Shown: one piece after another, positions 27,033-34,353 of the stretch | Position numbering within the stretch: the stretch's first letter is position 1 | How the letters are laid out: the number at the start of each line of letters is the position of its first letter | Assembly: GCF_019375555.1 (NCBI RefSeq) | Contig: NZ_JAHXDN010000005.1 | Coordinates: 124,001-188,000 of the forward strand | Direction: 5' to 3' | Origin: Roseobacter insulae | GTDB lineage: Bacteria; Pseudomonadota; Alphaproteobacteria; Rhodobacterales; Rhodobacteraceae | Length of the DNA: 64,000 bases | Position numbers and translations under genes: made by a program | The notes under the pieces: model-generated | Databases searched by the model: none | What the model saw: the letters and a program-made list of their open reading frames with translations, nothing else | What the model was told of the DNA's origin: nothing

Positions 27033-27947
27033 ATGCAAATCTACCTCCCCATCGCCGAAGTATCGGTCAATGCCTTCCTGCTGCTGGGGCTGGGTGGGAT
27101 CGTGGGCATTCTTTCGGGGATGTTCGGGGTTGGCGGCGGTTTTTTGATGACACCGCTGCTGTTCTTCATCGGCATCCCGCCGGCGGTTGCGGTCGCCACC
27201 GAGGCCAACCAGATCGTAGCCTCATCCTTTTCCGGCGTTCTGGCCCACCTCAGGCGGAAAACCGTGGATCTCAGGATGGGCACGGTGCTCCTGATCGGCG
27301 GTCTGGTCGGGGCAGCGATGGGGGTTGTGGTTTTCAACTACCTCAAGGCCCAGGGTCAGGTCGACCTGTTGGTCAAGCTCTGCTACGTCGTTTTCCTTGG
27401 CGTCATCGGCAGCCTGATGTTCATCGAGAGCCTCAACGCCATTCGCAAGACAAAATCGGGCAAGGCGCCCGCGCGCAAGAAACACAACTGGGTTCACGGT
27501 CTGCCCTTCAAAATGCGCTTTCGCGTCTCGGGGCTGTATATCTCGGTGATACCGCCCGTTCTGGTTGGGGTTTCCGTGGGCATTCTGGCCGCCATCATGG
27601 GTGTCGGCGGTGGCTTTATCATGGTTCCGGCGATGATCTATCTGCTCGGCATGCCAACAAAGGTCGTGGTTGGGACCTCGCTGTTTCAGATCATTTTTGT
27701 GACTGCATTTACCACGCTGCTGCATGCCACCACGAACTTCACCGTCGACATCGTGCTTGCCGTTCTGTTGTTGGTCGGGGGCGTCATCGGCGCGCAAATC
27801 GGCACCCGGATCGGCGTCAAGATGAAAGCCGAGCAACTGCGCATTCTGCTGGCCCTGATGGTTCTGGTTGTCTGCGGAAAGCTGGCCCTCGATCTCCTCC
27901 TGATGCCGTCGGAGCTCTACTCCATCGGCGCGGCGACAGGTCACTGA
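27033..27947 (+). CDS. TauE/SafE-family sulfite or anion exporter
   Basis: This 304-residue membrane protein of the TSUP family has two repeats, each with a GVGGGF motif (GMFGVGGGFLMTPLLFF near residue 30 and IMGVGGGFIMVPAMIYL near 190). About eight membrane segments flank a basic loop (KTKSGKAPARKKHNW). The family exports sulfite, sulfoacetate or other small sulfur and carbon anions. The ATG at 27033 was chosen since the family begins with a short polar N-terminus; another in-frame ATG exists at 27006. The stop shares one base with the next start (TGATG). Confidence 0.85.
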   Translation: MQIYLPIAEVSVNAFLLLGLGGIVGILSGMFGVGGGFLMTPLLFFIGIPPAVAVATEANQIVASSFSGVLAHLRRKTVDLRMGTVLLIGGLVGAAMGVVVFNYLKAQGQVDLLVKLCYVVFLGVIGSLMFIESLNAIRKTKSGKAPARKKHNWVHGLPFKMRFRVSGLYISVIPPVLVGVSVGILAAIMGVGGGFIMVPAMIYLLGMPTKVVVGTSLFQIIFVTAFTTLLHATTNFTVDIVLAVLLLVGGVIGAQIGTRIGVKMKAEQLRILLALMVLVVCGKLALDLLLMPSELYSIGAATGH

Positions 27948-28720
27948 TGATGGGGCGCCGCATCATATCCACCCTCCTGGCGCTGGTCTTTGGCCTTGTC
28001 GCCACGGCACAGGCTGAAGAAGTCGTGCTTGGTCTGAGCAAGGACAAGATTTCGATCACCACCAATTTCGCCGGATCGGAAATCCTGATCTTCGGCGCAA
28101 TCAAGCGCGAAGAGGTCATTCCCGAGGGCCCGCCGCTCGAAGTCATCGTCGCGGTGGCGGGCCCTTCGGCACCTTTGACCGTAAGACGCAAAGAGAAGCG
28201 CCTTGGCATATGGGTGAACACCGATGCCGTGGAAGTGGATCGCGCGCCCAGTTTTTACGCCGTGCACACCAGCGGCCCGCTGCGTGATGTGCTCAAGGAC
28301 GTGGAGGATCTGCGGCACAAGATCTCCGTTCCGCGCGCCATCCGCTCCGTTGGGGCACCGCCGGACATTCAGGACGCCAGCAGCTTTACCGATGCGCTGA
28401 TCCGCATCCGGGGGCGATCCAACCTTTACCAGCTGCGCGAAGCTTCCGTCACGGTGACCGACCAGACGCTGTTCCGCACAGCGGTACAATTGCCCGCCGC
28501 TTTGACCGAGGGCGACTACGCCACGCGCATCTTTCTCACCCGTGACGGCGCAGTGATCTCCAGCTACGAAACCACGATCGATGTGCAAAAAGTGGGAATG
28601 GAGCGCTGGTTGTTCGAACTGTCGCGCGGGCAGCCTCTGATATATGGCATCATGTCGCTGGCCATTGCCATCGCCGCGGGCTGGACCGCATCCGCCGTAT
28701 TCCGCATCTTCCGCGCCTGA
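27947..28720 (+). CDS. TIGR02186-family alphaproteobacterial membrane protein
   Basis: This 257-residue protein has an N-terminal signal peptide (about 1-22), a periplasmic region and one C-terminal membrane segment (about 231-250). The segments EEVVLGLSKDKISITTNFAGS and LIFGAIKREE fit the alphaproteobacterial TIGR02186 family, whose function is unknown. It is translationally coupled to the TauE/SafE-type exporter before it, a pairing common in this group, so it likely works with the exporter as an accessory subunit. Confidence 0.85.
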   Translation: MMGRRIISTLLALVFGLVATAQAEEVVLGLSKDKISITTNFAGSEILIFGAIKREEVIPEGPPLEVIVAVAGPSAPLTVRRKEKRLGIWVNTDAVEVDRAPSFYAVHTSGPLRDVLKDVEDLRHKISVPRAIRSVGAPPDIQDASSFTDALIRIRGRSNLYQLREASVTVTDQTLFRTAVQLPAALTEGDYATRIFLTRDGAVISSYETTIDVQKVGMERWLFELSRGQPLIYGIMSLAIAIAAGWTASAVFRIFRA

Positions 28721-28780
28721 GGCACCGGGCGACCGGCAATGTGGCCGCGATGCCCGCTCTGGCGTTCTGCCGCGGCGAGG

Positions 28781-29482
28781 TTACCCACGCCCGATGTAAG
28801 GCATCGTCGTCGCCATCACGGTCATGAACTGCACATTTGCCTCCGGCGGCATTTCCGCCATGTGAAGCACCGACGTCGCTGCGTTTTTCACGTTCATCGT
28901 CTCGGTACCGGGTTGCGACGTCTTGAGTTTTTCGAGCAGTTCCGTCTCTGCATTCCCGATGTCGATCTGGCCGCAGGCGATCCCAAACGCCCTGCCGTCC
29001 AGCGACAGGGTCTTGGTCAACCCGGTCACCGCATGTTTTGTCGTCGTGTAGCAGACCGAATTGGGACGTGGCACATAGGCGGAGAGCGATCCGTTGTTGA
29101 TGATGCGCCCGCCCTGCGGGTCTTGCCGGCGCATCTGCCGGAAGGCCAGTTGCGCGGCAATGAACATGCCACCGATGTTCACCTGCATCACTTCCGCCCA
29201 GTCCCCCAGATGTATCTCGTCAATGGTGCCTGCGGGTCCAAAAAGTCCGGCATTGTTGAAAAGCACATCAAGATGTCCAAAAGCCTCGAAAGCGCTGTTC
29301 ATGCCGTCGGGGTCGGTAACATCCGCAGGCAGCGGCACAGCACTTTCGTAGCGGTCCGCCAGCGCTTCCAGACGGTCGGCGCGGCGGGCGATCAGGCCCA
29401 CGCGCCACCCGGCCTCCAGAAAGACCTCTGCGGTGGCGTGGCCGATGCCGGAACTGGCCCCTGTGATCATTATGGACTTCAT
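28781..29482 (-). CDS. SDR-family oxidoreductase
   Basis: This 233-residue short-chain dehydrogenase/reductase has the cofactor motif TGASSGIG near residue 7, the NNAG structural motif near 81, and the catalytic S...YxxxK set (a Ser in GSLSAY and YTTTK near 148-152). The first-strand segment IARRADRLEAL is compatible with NADP(H). The substrate cannot be told. The start at 29482 overlaps the helicase stop by four bases (ATGA), so it is made from the helicase operon. It converges on the TIGR02186 gene with a 60-bp gap. Confidence 0.87.
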   Translation of the reverse strand: MKSIMITGASSGIGHATAEVFLEAGWRVGLIARRADRLEALADRYESAVPLPADVTDPDGMNSAFEAFGHLDVLFNNAGLFGPAGTIDEIHLGDWAEVMQVNIGGMFIAAQLAFRQMRRQDPQGGRIINNGSLSAYVPRPNSVCYTTTKHAVTGLTKTLSLDGRAFGIACGQIDIGNAETELLEKLKTSQPGTETMNVKNAATSVLHMAEMPPEANVQFMTVMATTMPYIGRG

Positions 29483-31023
29483 CGCATATCCTCCACTTCT
29501 GGTTCGGTCAGAGACAGCGCCGGGGCCGCGATACTGCGCAAATCGTCCACCATCAGCGGCCCGGTGGGCATCGACAACCGGTTGCGCACAACCCAGATGA
29601 GGCGCTCCTGCGCGCGGGTAATCGCGACATAGGCCAGCCGTTTCCACAGCGGCTGTCCGGCCTCGGTGCGCCCCATACGCGCCGCCGCATAGAGGTCGGG
29701 CGCAAAGACCTGAACCGTGTCCCACTGGCTGCCTTGCGCCTTGTGGATGGTCACCGCGGCCCCATGCAGGAAGGTGGCACCCATCCGGGCGGCAAAGGGA
29801 ATGAACGGCTCTTCTTCATCCGGTTTTTCGATCTTCACGATCGATGCGGCGGATACCTGCGGGTCTTCCGCCCCCATCACGTGCAACCGGCTGAAACCAG
29901 GTTTGCGGCCTTCTCCCAGATAGATGACCTGCGCCCCCTTGATCAGGCCGCGTGCTTCCAGATCCAGTCGTTTTTTCCGGTGCTTCAGGGGCAATTCAAG
30001 ACCGTCACAAATCAGGGGTTCACCTTCCAGCAACGCATCTTCGGGCGCGCCGTGCACCTGACGAAAGGCGTTGATCAGCCGGATGCGTGTCGCGTTGCGC
30101 CACACCAGAACAGGGCTGCGCGCCATCAGGTCAACTTCGACCCGCTGCCCCCAGACAACACGATCATCCCGCGCGGCGGCCTGCTCGACCATCCGCTCAA
30201 ACTGCTCGAAGCCAAGCGCAGGGTCACCCAGCGCATGCGCGAGGTCCAGAATGGGGTTGTCCGCCTCCTGCCGGTGAATACGGTTCAGGGTCAGAATACG
30301 CTTTTCCGGCAGCTTCTCAAAAACCATGGTGCCCGACTGGTTTACCGGCGCAAGCTGCGCCGGGTCACCAAAAAGCAGAAGAGTTGGAAAGATCTCCTTC
30401 AGGTCCTCGAACTGCTTGTCATCCAGCATCGACGATTCATCGACAAACCCGATGTCCAGCGGCTCCTCGCGGCGTTTCCATCCGGTAATGAAATCAGAGC
30501 CGCGCAAACCGGCCGCTGCGAGGGCCCCCGGGATCGATTTGTTGGAGGCATAAAAGGCCGCAGCCCGGTCAAGTGCTACGTCTGTCAGGCCTTCGACCTC
30601 GGGGCGTTCTTCTCCCCCCGTGGCCAGCCATTCCGCGATCCTTTCGTACTCGGGATCATAGACCGGCGTATAGAGAATTCGGTGAATTGTTGTGGCCGGA
30701 ACGCCGCGTAACCGCAGCACGCTGGCGGCCTTGTTGGTCGGGGCGAGGATCGCAAGCGTGCGTTTGTCGCGCCGCTTCCGGGATTCGTAATCTCCCGACA
30801 CGATTTCCACGCCGGCGTTTTCCAGTGCCTTGTAAAGCTCTGCGAGCAAAAGGGTTTTTCCGGAACCTGCCTTGCCGGTCACGGCCATAACGGAGGTGGC
30901 GGAGCTTTTAGGTGGCGTCAAAAGCTGATCATCGAGATCAATGCCCGCGCCGCGCAGGACATCCGTCACGCTGTCGAAAGCGGTGGCCTGATCGTCAGAG
31001 AATTCGAGCGCGGGAATGGTCAT
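29479..31023 (-). CDS. RecD-like ATP-dependent DNA helicase
   Basis: This 514-residue superfamily 1 helicase carries motif I TGKAGSGKT near residue 49, motif II with the acidic pair in GFVDESSMLD, motif III GDPAQLAPV, motif V TIHKAQGSQWDTVQVF and motif VI YVAITRAQERLIW. The N-terminal AAA domain and the UvrD_C_2 C-terminal domain make it like RecD2 and phage Dda, and not the PcrA type. It might serve in recombination or fork repair. It lies 53 bp downstream of luxI on the same strand, so quorum-sensing readthrough could reach it. Confidence 0.9.
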   Translation of the reverse strand: MTIPALEFSDDQATAFDSVTDVLRGAGIDLDDQLLTPPKSSATSVMAVTGKAGSGKTLLLAELYKALENAGVEIVSGDYESRKRRDKRTLAILAPTNKAASVLRLRGVPATTIHRILYTPVYDPEYERIAEWLATGGEERPEVEGLTDVALDRAAAFYASNKSIPGALAAAGLRGSDFITGWKRREEPLDIGFVDESSMLDDKQFEDLKEIFPTLLLFGDPAQLAPVNQSGTMVFEKLPEKRILTLNRIHRQEADNPILDLAHALGDPALGFEQFERMVEQAAARDDRVVWGQRVEVDLMARSPVLVWRNATRIRLINAFRQVHGAPEDALLEGEPLICDGLELPLKHRKKRLDLEARGLIKGAQVIYLGEGRKPGFSRLHVMGAEDPQVSAASIVKIEKPDEEEPFIPFAARMGATFLHGAAVTIHKAQGSQWDTVQVFAPDLYAAARMGRTEAGQPLWKRLAYVAITRAQERLIWVVRNRLSMPTGPLMVDDLRSIAAPALSLTEPEVEDMR

Positions 31024-31076
31024 GGCGCGACCCTACAGGGGGCGCGCGCCGGGGGCCAGACGTGACCTGCGCTGTT

Positions 31077-31715
31077 TCAGCCGGCCCGGGCCAGCTGGCG
31101 GTTTTCAACACGCCCGAATGCGCGGTCAAACCACAGCCGCGACAGTTCCAGCGACACACCGGCCCGCGCTGCAATCTTTGCCTGCGCCTGCGGTGTGAAT
31201 TCCCACAGACCAACGCTGATTTGATCGCGGCCCGTGCCCTCGCTGCCCAGAACTTCCGGAGAGGAGCCGATCATGCGGTAGATCCGCACCATGCGGGCGT
31301 CGAACACACCAACAAAGTGTTTCACGCCAAATCCGTTCATGATCTCGCCACCCGCCAGCATCAGAGCGGCGGCGACACGGCTGGGGGCCTCACGATTGAG
31401 GCAAAAGCGGGTGCATTCCCAGATCAGCGGCGAGGTGACGGTGCCGCCGCCCATCAACTGGGTGAAATGATCGTTCACCATGGTGCGTTCGGTTGTTGGC
31501 AGAAACCGCATGGAGCCGCCATGCGTGCCGTCCGGCATTTCCCAGATGACATAGAGAGGGTTCATCGCATCGTATTCATCGCGCTCGAAGCCGGTATCGT
31601 CCACGGTCACTTCCCATCCCAGCCGTGTCTTGAACTGATCCGCCCGATCCTTGAACATTGAAGCCGCGAGTTTGGGGTGGCGATCAAGCTGGTCTGCGTA
31701 AATATAGCGAAGCAT
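31077..31715 (-). CDS. LuxI-family acyl-homoserine-lactone synthase
   Basis: LuxI-type enzymes join S-adenosylmethionine and an acyl carrier to make N-acyl-homoserine lactone signals. This one has 212 residues. All ten residues conserved in the family can be placed: Arg24, Phe28, Trp34, Glu44, Asp46, Asp49, Arg70, Phe84, Glu100 and Arg103. The acyl chain length cannot be predicted with certainty. An AAGGAAA lies before the ATG. It is 114 bp downstream of luxR on the same strand, and that gap holds a perfect 22-bp palindrome at 31778-31799. Confidence 0.95.
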   Translation of the reverse strand: MLRYIYADQLDRHPKLAASMFKDRADQFKTRLGWEVTVDDTGFERDEYDAMNPLYVIWEMPDGTHGGSMRFLPTTERTMVNDHFTQLMGGGTVTSPLIWECTRFCLNREAPSRVAAALMLAGGEIMNGFGVKHFVGVFDARMVRIYRMIGSSPEVLGSEGTGRDQISVGLWEFTPQAQAKIAARAGVSLELSRLWFDRAFGRVENRQLARAG

Positions 31716-31777
31716 GGCATTTCCTTTGGTCAGTGCGAGGCGTGATCAAAGGATGGCTTGAGGATGTTTAACACCGT

Positions 31778-31799
31778 CCAACCCGCGCGCGCGGGTTGG
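31778..31799. repeat. Perfect 22-bp palindrome between luxR and luxI
   Basis: Arms CCAACCCGCGC (31778-31788) and GCGCGGGTTGG (31789-31799) are exact inverted copies with no spacer. The site lies 62 bp upstream of luxI. It is 20 to 22 bp long like a lux box, but lacks the usual CT-N12-AG sequence. No T-run follows in either direction, so it is not a standard terminator. Confidence 0.7.
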
Positions 31800-31829
31800 T
31801 AACCTTTCGGGGCTGACCGGGGGTGAAAT

Positions 31830-32552
31830 TCACACGACAATAAGCCCGCGGCTGAGGGCGCGGGCAACCGCGTGGGTGGTGTTGGACGCGCCCAGTTTAA
31901 AGCGCGCGCTTTCGATATAGACGCGCAGCGTATGCTCGGAAATCGAAAGAGTTTCAGCCACTTGCGCCCGGCTGTAACCGATCGCAAGCAGGGTCATCGC
32001 ATCGATTTCGCGCGGGGACAGTGGTTGAGATTGTTCCGGTGCGCGGTTGGGTTCGAACTCCAGCGCCTTTTGGTTAAAATAATGGGCGATCAGGATCAGC
32101 TCACGGCGGTTCGTTTCCGTGAATTCCTCCCATGTATCGTCGTCACAGGTGTGATTCACGGTAAAGAGGGCGAACTGCCCGTTAGGCCCGCGAATCGGAA
32201 TGGAGTAACCCTGATTTCCGATCCCATACGCGATTGCTTCGGTCTGAAACGCGCGTACAGCCTTGCTCGACCAATCCAGCTTCTTCCAGTCTACCGGGTG
32301 GAACCGCTTGTAACAGCCGGCAATGACCGGATCGATCCTGATGTAGTTCTGCTCCTGGTATCGCGCGGCCCAGTCCAGAGGATACGTGCCGTAGCCATAT
32401 TGTTCACCCGCGCTGTCCACCCAATGGTAGACCATGTTATCGACGTTGAAGTGCTCCCTCAGCTTCAGGATGGCATCCTGGATGGATTCAAGCGTGTCCG
32501 CCTGCTCCAGCGCCGCCAAAACCTCCTCCACCGTCGTGTTCGCTACCACCAT
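31830..32552 (-). CDS. LuxR-family quorum-sensing regulator
   Basis: This 240-residue regulator has an N-terminal autoinducer-binding domain (about residues 15-165, with WVDSAGEQYGYGTYPLDW and DPVIAGCYKRFHPVDW) and a C-terminal helix-turn-helix domain (LSPREIDAMTLLAIGYSRAQ...SISEHTLRVYIESARFKL). The conserved Trp, Tyr, Asp and Gly positions of the AHL pocket are present. The ATG at 32552 (VVANTTVEEV) was chosen. It overlaps the 3' part of a small upstream gene, which suggests coupled translation. It likely responds to the signal from the neighbouring LuxI. Confidence 0.92.
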   Translation of the reverse strand: MVVANTTVEEVLAALEQADTLESIQDAILKLREHFNVDNMVYHWVDSAGEQYGYGTYPLDWAARYQEQNYIRIDPVIAGCYKRFHPVDWKKLDWSSKAVRAFQTEAIAYGIGNQGYSIPIRGPNGQFALFTVNHTCDDDTWEEFTETNRRELILIAHYFNQKALEFEPNRAPEQSQPLSPREIDAMTLLAIGYSRAQVAETLSISEHTLRVYIESARFKLGASNTTHAVARALSRGLIVV

Positions 32553-32706
32553 GTACCGTGCCCTGCGTCCTCTCGTGAAGGGCGGCGATCTCGGCCAGGG
32601 CAACAATTGCGGTATCGTCCAACTGCTCGGCCAGCACCGGTAAGTCGTTGGCAGTCGCAAAAGTTTTCAAGTCCGTAAGAACGTCCAAAATCCAGTCACT
32701 TCTCAT
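32488..32706 (-). CDS. Small leader-like protein upstream of luxR
   Basis: This 72-residue frame starts MRSDWILDVLTDLKTFATAN and has a clear ribosome-binding site (AGAGGC, 9 bp before the ATG). The first 47 residues form amphipathic helices with many Leu, Asp and Ala (QLDDTAIVALAEIAALHE), and resemble small proteins that I recall next to quorum-sensing genes in roseobacters. The last 20 residues are low-complexity Gly-rich and overlap luxR in another frame. It may regulate LuxR activity or translation; both are inferences. Confidence 0.55.
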   Translation of the reverse strand: MRSDWILDVLTDLKTFATANDLPVLAEQLDDTAIVALAEIAALHERTQGTVHGGSEHDGGGGFGGAGAGGHA

Positions 32707-32859
32707 ATCAGACTCGCCTCTTAAAGGTTAATGAAAGATTAACACAACTCTAACATGTACTAACGAGGGTTGAAAATTCGCCTTTATTTACTCCCCAGAA
32801 ATAGCGATGCCAGATTTTGTAAGTGGTTGATACTAAAGTGCGTCACACGTATAACGGGA

Positions 32860-32895
32860 AACGCCCGCGTCACATGCACGTGATTCGCGGGCGTT
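32860..32895 (-). terminator. Hairpin downstream of ccr, possible terminator
   Basis: AACGCCCGCG (32860-32869) pairs with CGCGGGCGTT (32886-32895), and TCAC/GTGA (32870-32873 and 32880-32883) adds an inner stem. It lies 30 bp after the ccr stop on the minus strand. The T-tract that follows is poor (GTTTCCC), so termination is likely but not certain. The rest of the 218-bp gap holds an AT-rich stretch that should carry the promoter of the small luxR-associated gene. Confidence 0.5.
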
Positions 32896-32924
32896 AGTCA
32901 GTGTAAAACTGCATCATTCAGGTG

Positions 32925-34205
32925 TTAACGATGCGCCTCCAGCGCGTCCTCGAAAGTGCGCAGACCGGTCGTTGGTGCCTGTACCAGAACCGACATGTTG
33001 CCCGGCTTATGCGCGTTGCGCAGCATTTTCATATGCGCATCCGGCAGGTCCGCCCAGGTGAAGACCTCCGACATACAGGGATCAAGACGCCGCTCAAGCA
33101 TCAGCTTGTTGGCCGAAGACGCCTGTTTGAGATGCGCGAAATGGCTGCCCTGCAAGCGCTTCTGGTGCATCCACATGTAGCGCACGTCAAATGTCAGGTT
33201 GAACCCGGATGTGCCGGCACAGATCACCACCATACCGCCTTTTTTCACCACGAAGGTGGACACGGGAAAGGTCGCCTCGCCAGGATGTTCGAACACCATG
33301 TCGACATTGACGCCCTTGCCGGTGATGTCCCAGATCGCCTTGCCGAATTTGCGCGCCTCGGTGAACCATGCGGCATATTCCGGCGTGTTGACCGTGGGCA
33401 GCTGGCCCCAGCAGTTGAAATCCTTGCGGTTCAGAACGCCCTTTGCCCCCAGATCCATCACGAACTGGCGTTTGCTTTCGTCGGAGATGACGCCGATGGC
33501 ATTGGCCCCGGCGGTATTTATCAACTGGATCGCATAGGACCCCAGACCGCCCGACGCCCCCCAAACCAGCACGTTCTGGCCCGGTTTGAGATCATGCGGC
33601 TCGTGACCAAACAGCATCCGGTAGGCAGTGGCGAGCGTCAGCGTGTAGCAGGCGCTCTCTTCCCACGTCAGGTGCTTGGGGCGCGGCATCAGCTGTTGGC
33701 TCTGCACATTGGTGAACTGCGCAAAGGATCCGTCCGGCGTCTCGTAGCCCCAGATCCGCTGGCTGGAGGAATACATCGGGTCACCGCCATTGCACTCCTC
33801 GTCGTCGCCATCGTCCTGATTGCAGTGAATCACCACCTCGTCGCCGACTTTCCAGCGCTTCACCTTATCACCCACCGCCCAGACGATGCCGGAGGCATCG
33901 GAACCGGCGATATGATAGGGCTGCCCGTGTCCGTCAAACGGGCTGATGGGTTGTCCGAGCGACGCCCAGACACCGTTGTAGTTCACACCTGCCGCCATCA
34001 CCAGTACGAGGACGTCCTGACTGTCCAGCTCAGGTACATCGACGACTTCCTGCTGCATTGCCTTATCCGGCTCGCCATGCCGCTCCCGCCGGATCGCCCA
34101 GGCGTACATCTGTTTGGGCACATAGCCCATCGGAGGCATCTCCCCCATCTCATAGAGGTCTTTCTCGGGCGCGTCATATTGCGCGATGGTTGTGTCCAGT
34201 GCCAT
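32925..34205 (-). CDS. ccr: Crotonyl-CoA carboxylase/reductase
   Basis: Ccr reductively carboxylates crotonyl-CoA with CO2 and NADPH to ethylmalonyl-CoA, the key step of the ethylmalonyl-CoA pathway for acetate assimilation. The protein has 426 residues and a medium-chain dehydrogenase fold. Visible are the GroES-like domain with NYNGVWASLGQPISPFDGHG near residue 75 and the nucleotide loop VWGASGGLGSYAIQLI near 217. The CO2-site residues include Asn and His in this region, and VFEHPGEATFPVST is a family mark. The length fits other Ccr proteins. The upstream gap carries TTGCGCAAC motifs. Confidence 0.96.
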   Translation of the reverse strand: MALDTTIAQYDAPEKDLYEMGEMPPMGYVPKQMYAWAIRRERHGEPDKAMQQEVVDVPELDSQDVLVLVMAAGVNYNGVWASLGQPISPFDGHGQPYHIAGSDASGIVWAVGDKVKRWKVGDEVVIHCNQDDGDDEECNGGDPMYSSSQRIWGYETPDGSFAQFTNVQSQQLMPRPKHLTWEESACYTLTLATAYRMLFGHEPHDLKPGQNVLVWGASGGLGSYAIQLINTAGANAIGVISDESKRQFVMDLGAKGVLNRKDFNCWGQLPTVNTPEYAAWFTEARKFGKAIWDITGKGVNVDMVFEHPGEATFPVSTFVVKKGGMVVICAGTSGFNLTFDVRYMWMHQKRLQGSHFAHLKQASSANKLMLERRLDPCMSEVFTWADLPDAHMKMLRNAHKPGNMSVLVQAPTTGLRTFEDALEAHR

Positions 34206-34288
34206 GCCAGCCTCCAGCTTTTCCTATCAGTCACTCTCAAACATGCCGCATTGCAGAATCGCTGCGGTATTGAGATTGGATATGCACT

Positions 34289-34306
34289 GTTGCGCAACAT
34301 TGCAAC
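34289..34306. promoter_or_regulatory. TTGCGCAA-type motif upstream of ccr
   Basis: GTTGCGCAAC (34289-34298) is a perfect palindrome, followed at once by ATTGCAAC (34299-34306). It lies 84-101 bp upstream of the ccr start. The half-site TTGC recalls the sites of short-chain fatty acyl-CoA regulators (ScfR family, for example PccR and RamB) known from Paracoccus. The identity of the regulator is inferred. Confidence 0.5.
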
Positions 34307-34353
34307 ACCAGAGCATCTCTTTTTGTAACTTTATGACCGAGCAACCGCAGCAA

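Noticed and set aside
31778-31799. Palindrome between luxR and luxI as a terminator for luxR
   Set aside because: No T-run on either side.
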